Assembly (NCBI GenBank): GCA_014706295.1
Contig: JACSVZ010000002.1
Coordinates: 57,187,617 to 57,251,616, forward strand
Direction of reading: 5' to 3'
Source of the DNA: Lycocorax pyrrhopterus obiensis
Taxonomy: Eukaryota > Chordata > Aves > Passeriformes > Paradisaeidae
DNA: 64,000 nucleotides
In this document: one piece after another, positions 61,836 through 64,000 of the stretch
Numbering within the stretch: position 1 is the first letter of the stretch
How the letters are laid out: every line of letters begins with the position of its first letter
Translations under genes and position numbers: made by a program
Notes under the pieces: model-generated
The model's input: only the letters and a program-made list of their open reading frames with translations
Database searches by the model: none
Told to the model about the DNA's origin: nothing

Positions 61836-62702
61836 TGTCTTGTTTTAAGACAGTTTATGGGGGACACTCTAAAATAAGTTACCTTCCCTTATAGTTTTAA
61901 CCAATTCCTTTCCACCAATAAGGAGAATGAATGTGAGTAGATATACGTGAAAACATAATAGTTTACTAAATAAAAGGGAAATAGCAACAGGCAAAAAATA
62001 ACAGTAATAGTCTCTAGTTGCAAAGTTGCTGAAATCTCCTGGACTCTCTGGGAATAAAGAGAAGCTCAAAATGGTGGCATACCCCCCCCAAAGACAGTGG
62101 CCTCCACAGCCAAGCATGTGTCGGGAGACAAAGGGAAAATGGCAGCAGCCCTCCACCCACCCCTTGCAATCTCTCTGGCTGCAGCAGCAGCTCCATCAGC
62201 AAGTTCAGCTGGCATACTCTGGCAGCTGGTACTTGGTCAAGGGCTAGAACTTGTGGAGGGACTTCACCTTCCTCTCGTCAGAAGACAGCAAGGGAGCCGG
62301 CTGGGGCAACTTGAACTCTGTGTCTTCTCACCTTGGCTGTGTGCTGTGGGCAGACTGGGCTGATTGCATGGAGTGGTGCCACTCTGCTCCTCTCAGCGCA
62401 ATGCCACAGCTGCAGACAACTGTTGCAAAATTCATTCTGAAACAGTTTTTGATTGCAAAGTGCAGCTTCTTGAGTTGCTACTGTTGTGACTAGAGCCAAG
62501 AGGCAAGAAGAACGTAAGAGGCAACTCAAGTGTCCAGAGAGACAGAGAGAGGGAAAGAGAGAGCCCTCCCTGAGTGTTCCAACATTTAAAGGGGACCGGC
62601 ACACTCACTGTTCCATTTCCGTCACAGGGTCTTGAAGATACAGTAACAATATTGGGCACCGATAAATATGGAATACAGTAACATTTTGGGTTACCTAGGA
62701 CA
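61836..62702 (-). repeat. 3' LTR of the collapsed element
   Basis: 867 bp. Minus-strand start TGTCCTAGGTAACCC, minus-strand end TTAAAACAAGACA. Same family as the solo LTR at 30334-31193. A C8 run lies near 62083. Confidence 0.85.
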
Positions 62703-62768
62703 TCATCCACCCCTTATTCCATATCATCTGATTAATGTCCAAATTAATACCTTTTAACTGTGCCAAAT
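62703..62768 (-). other. Interior stump: polypurine tract to primer binding site
   Basis: The first 54 bases (plus strand TCATCCACCCCTTATTCC...) align with 54515-54567, the 3' internal end of the provirus at 54 kb, through the shared AATACCTT. The last bases TGCCAAAT match the first bases of that provirus's primer binding site. The deletion junction lies near 62757. Confidence 0.8.
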
Positions 62769-63021
62769 TTCTCTTGGTTTAAGACAATTTAAGGGGTGGA
62801 CATTCCAGAATGTGTTACCTCCCCTTTTAGTTTTAACCACTCCCTTTTTAGCAATCAGGAGAGACAAATGCTAGGAGATATAAGTGAAAAAATTACAGTT
62901 TACTAAAAATGAAGCAGCAACAGGCAAAAATAACAGTGATAATCACTAGATACAATGTTGCTGATACCTGTAGACACCTCAGGGACAAAGAGAAAGAAAA
63001 TGATGGAGAAACCTCTCCCCC

Positions 63022-63137
63022 AAGACGGTGCCCTCCAAAATGACCTTGTGGTCTGAGAGACAAAGGTAGAAATGGCAGACAAACCCTCCCTCCCAGATGG
63101 TGCCCTCTGCAGACAACCATGCGGTCTGAGAGACAAA
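63022..63137. repeat. Tandem duplication of about 73 bp inside the LTR
   Basis: Both units carry GGTGCCCTC and GGTCTGAGAGACAAA in the same order. The second unit matches over its first 43 bp. Confidence 0.85.
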
Positions 63138-63301
63138 CATGATGTACAAACCCTACTCAGGTAAACCTTCCCCCGGAATAAAAAACGGGGAGGTAGGAGC
63201 TTATGAAGCAGTTCTGGTGGCAGATGGGGTGTGCTGGCATTGCCTGGGGCCTCCGGCCCCGTGGTGTCAGCTCCCCTGCTTCCTTTCGGTGACTGTGGCA
63301 T

Positions 63302-63319
63302 TGTGTGTGTGTGTGTGTG
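63302..63319. repeat. (TG)9 microsatellite in the LTR
   Basis: Nine TG units within the GC-rich part of the LTR, absent from the partner LTR. Confidence 0.95.
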
Positions 63320-63736
63320 AGGTCAGTGCAGCTGCTCGCTGCCTCCTCCTGGCACCTGCTGCACTCAGCCGGTGTCAGTGCTGCTGTCACGGGTTGCTGT
63401 CCCAAGGGGAGGAGGGGGGAGGAGCGGACCCATCAAGCACCAAAGAACAGCGACCCAGTTGCTACTCGCAAACCTGCCTGAAGCAACCTCCTCAGGAGGC
63501 CAGAGAGAGACAAAAAGGGCTTCTGCCTTGCACCATCCCAGCTTCCCCACAGGAATGAAAGAGAAAGGCAATAGAGCTCCTGCCTGAGTGTCCCTGACCT
63601 TAAAGAGATCCTGGCACCTGCCAGCCTCTGCAGTTCCGTTTCTGGACACCAGATCTTAAAGAGACAGTAACAATTTTTTGCATTGAACAGGTAGATATGG
63701 AATACAATAACATTTTGGGTTACCCTGGACACTGTT

Positions 63737-64000
63737 CTTAAGTAAACCAAAGTCCTTAATGTCTTCACACCTGAGGTATGAGGAAACTTATCCCTAATTT
63801 GAATGTAATTGTTAACAGGCCAAAACCAAAGCCTTGGATGCAATTTCTCTTACTTCTCAGAGTTTAAGAGAACATTCATGTCCAGATGATGTGACCCAGG
63901 CTTGCATCTAACTGCAGCCTTTCAAAATATTTACATTCCCACCAGTTATATATGCATAAGTCACATGAGGTGTTCTTTACTGGAAGGAGAAAGAAAGGAG
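63737..64000. other. Unassigned DNA to window end
   Basis: No recognised feature beyond the right flank of the collapsed element. Confidence 0.5.

Larger units (their letters stand above)
61836..63731 (-). mobile_element. Collapsed ERVL-like element: two LTRs, 66-bp interior
   Basis: Two related LTRs (61836-62702 and about 62769-63731) on the minus strand with only 62703-62768 between them. Flanks are CAGTT (61831-61835) and CTGTT (63732-63736), a 5-bp duplication with one mismatch. The interior keeps a polypurine stump next to the left LTR and the first bases of a primer binding site (minus-strand ATTTGGCA) next to the right LTR, so gag-pol was removed by a deletion. The LTRs agree at their ends but differ strongly in U3. 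Confidence 0.85.
62769..63731 (-). repeat. 5' LTR of the collapsed element, enlarged U3
   Basis: About 963 bp; minus-strand start TGTCCAGGGTAACCC. It holds a tandem duplication (63022-63094 and 63095-63137) of a block present once in the partner LTR (62090-62131) and a (TG)9 run at 63302-63319. The right half is GC-rich. The inner end is uncertain by a few bases. Confidence 0.82.

Overview
The window looks like a stretch of bird nuclear genome, intergenic or deep intronic. Its single-copy DNA is AT-rich. The interspersed repeats are CR1 LINEs with the avian 3' tail (repeats of the type ATTCTGTG/ATTCTATG) and LTR retrotransposons of ERVL-like and ERVK-like type, a mix typical of songbirds and their relatives. 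I found no cellular protein-coding exon, rRNA, convincing tRNA or CRISPR array. All recognisable coding sequence belongs to retroelements, and all of it is broken.

Left part (1-31,200): unassigned AT-rich DNA carries a long rearranged CR1 (about 4.5-7.5 kb), several CR1 3'-end or RT fragments, a solo LTR with a perfect 6-bp target duplication (10,166-10,556), and a minus-strand CR1 with a plus-strand CR1 3' end inserted in it (16.7-17.4 kb). There are several small simple repeats, a CR1 endonuclease-region fragment (28.7-29.7 kb) and an ERVL-like solo LTR (30,334-31,193).

Middle (31,200-53,950): mostly featureless AT-rich DNA. It holds a perfect 18-bp-arm palindrome at 35,131, a second long CR1 with a large internal deletion (37.2-39.0 kb), CR1 ends at 49.85 and 52.4 kb, and a candidate solo LTR with TATA box and poly(A) signal (50,792-51,219).

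Right part (53,950-63,740): a two-LTR minus-strand provirus (53,955-59,727) is flanked by the 5-bp duplication GTTGC. It has a CpG-decayed lysine-type primer binding site, gag, protease, reverse transcriptase, RNase H and integrase remnants, and no visible env. Its 5' LTR was later split by another solo LTR. About 2 kb further on, a second minus-strand element (61,836-63,731) has two unlike LTRs joined by only 66 bp, with stumps of the primer binding site and polypurine tract. Its LTRs are related to the solo LTR at 30.3 kb, and its internal stump is related to the 3' internal end of the first provirus.

Nothing here is a new functional system on sequence evidence. The value lies in the nested retroelement history, the palindrome, and the collapsed provirus with unlike LTRs.
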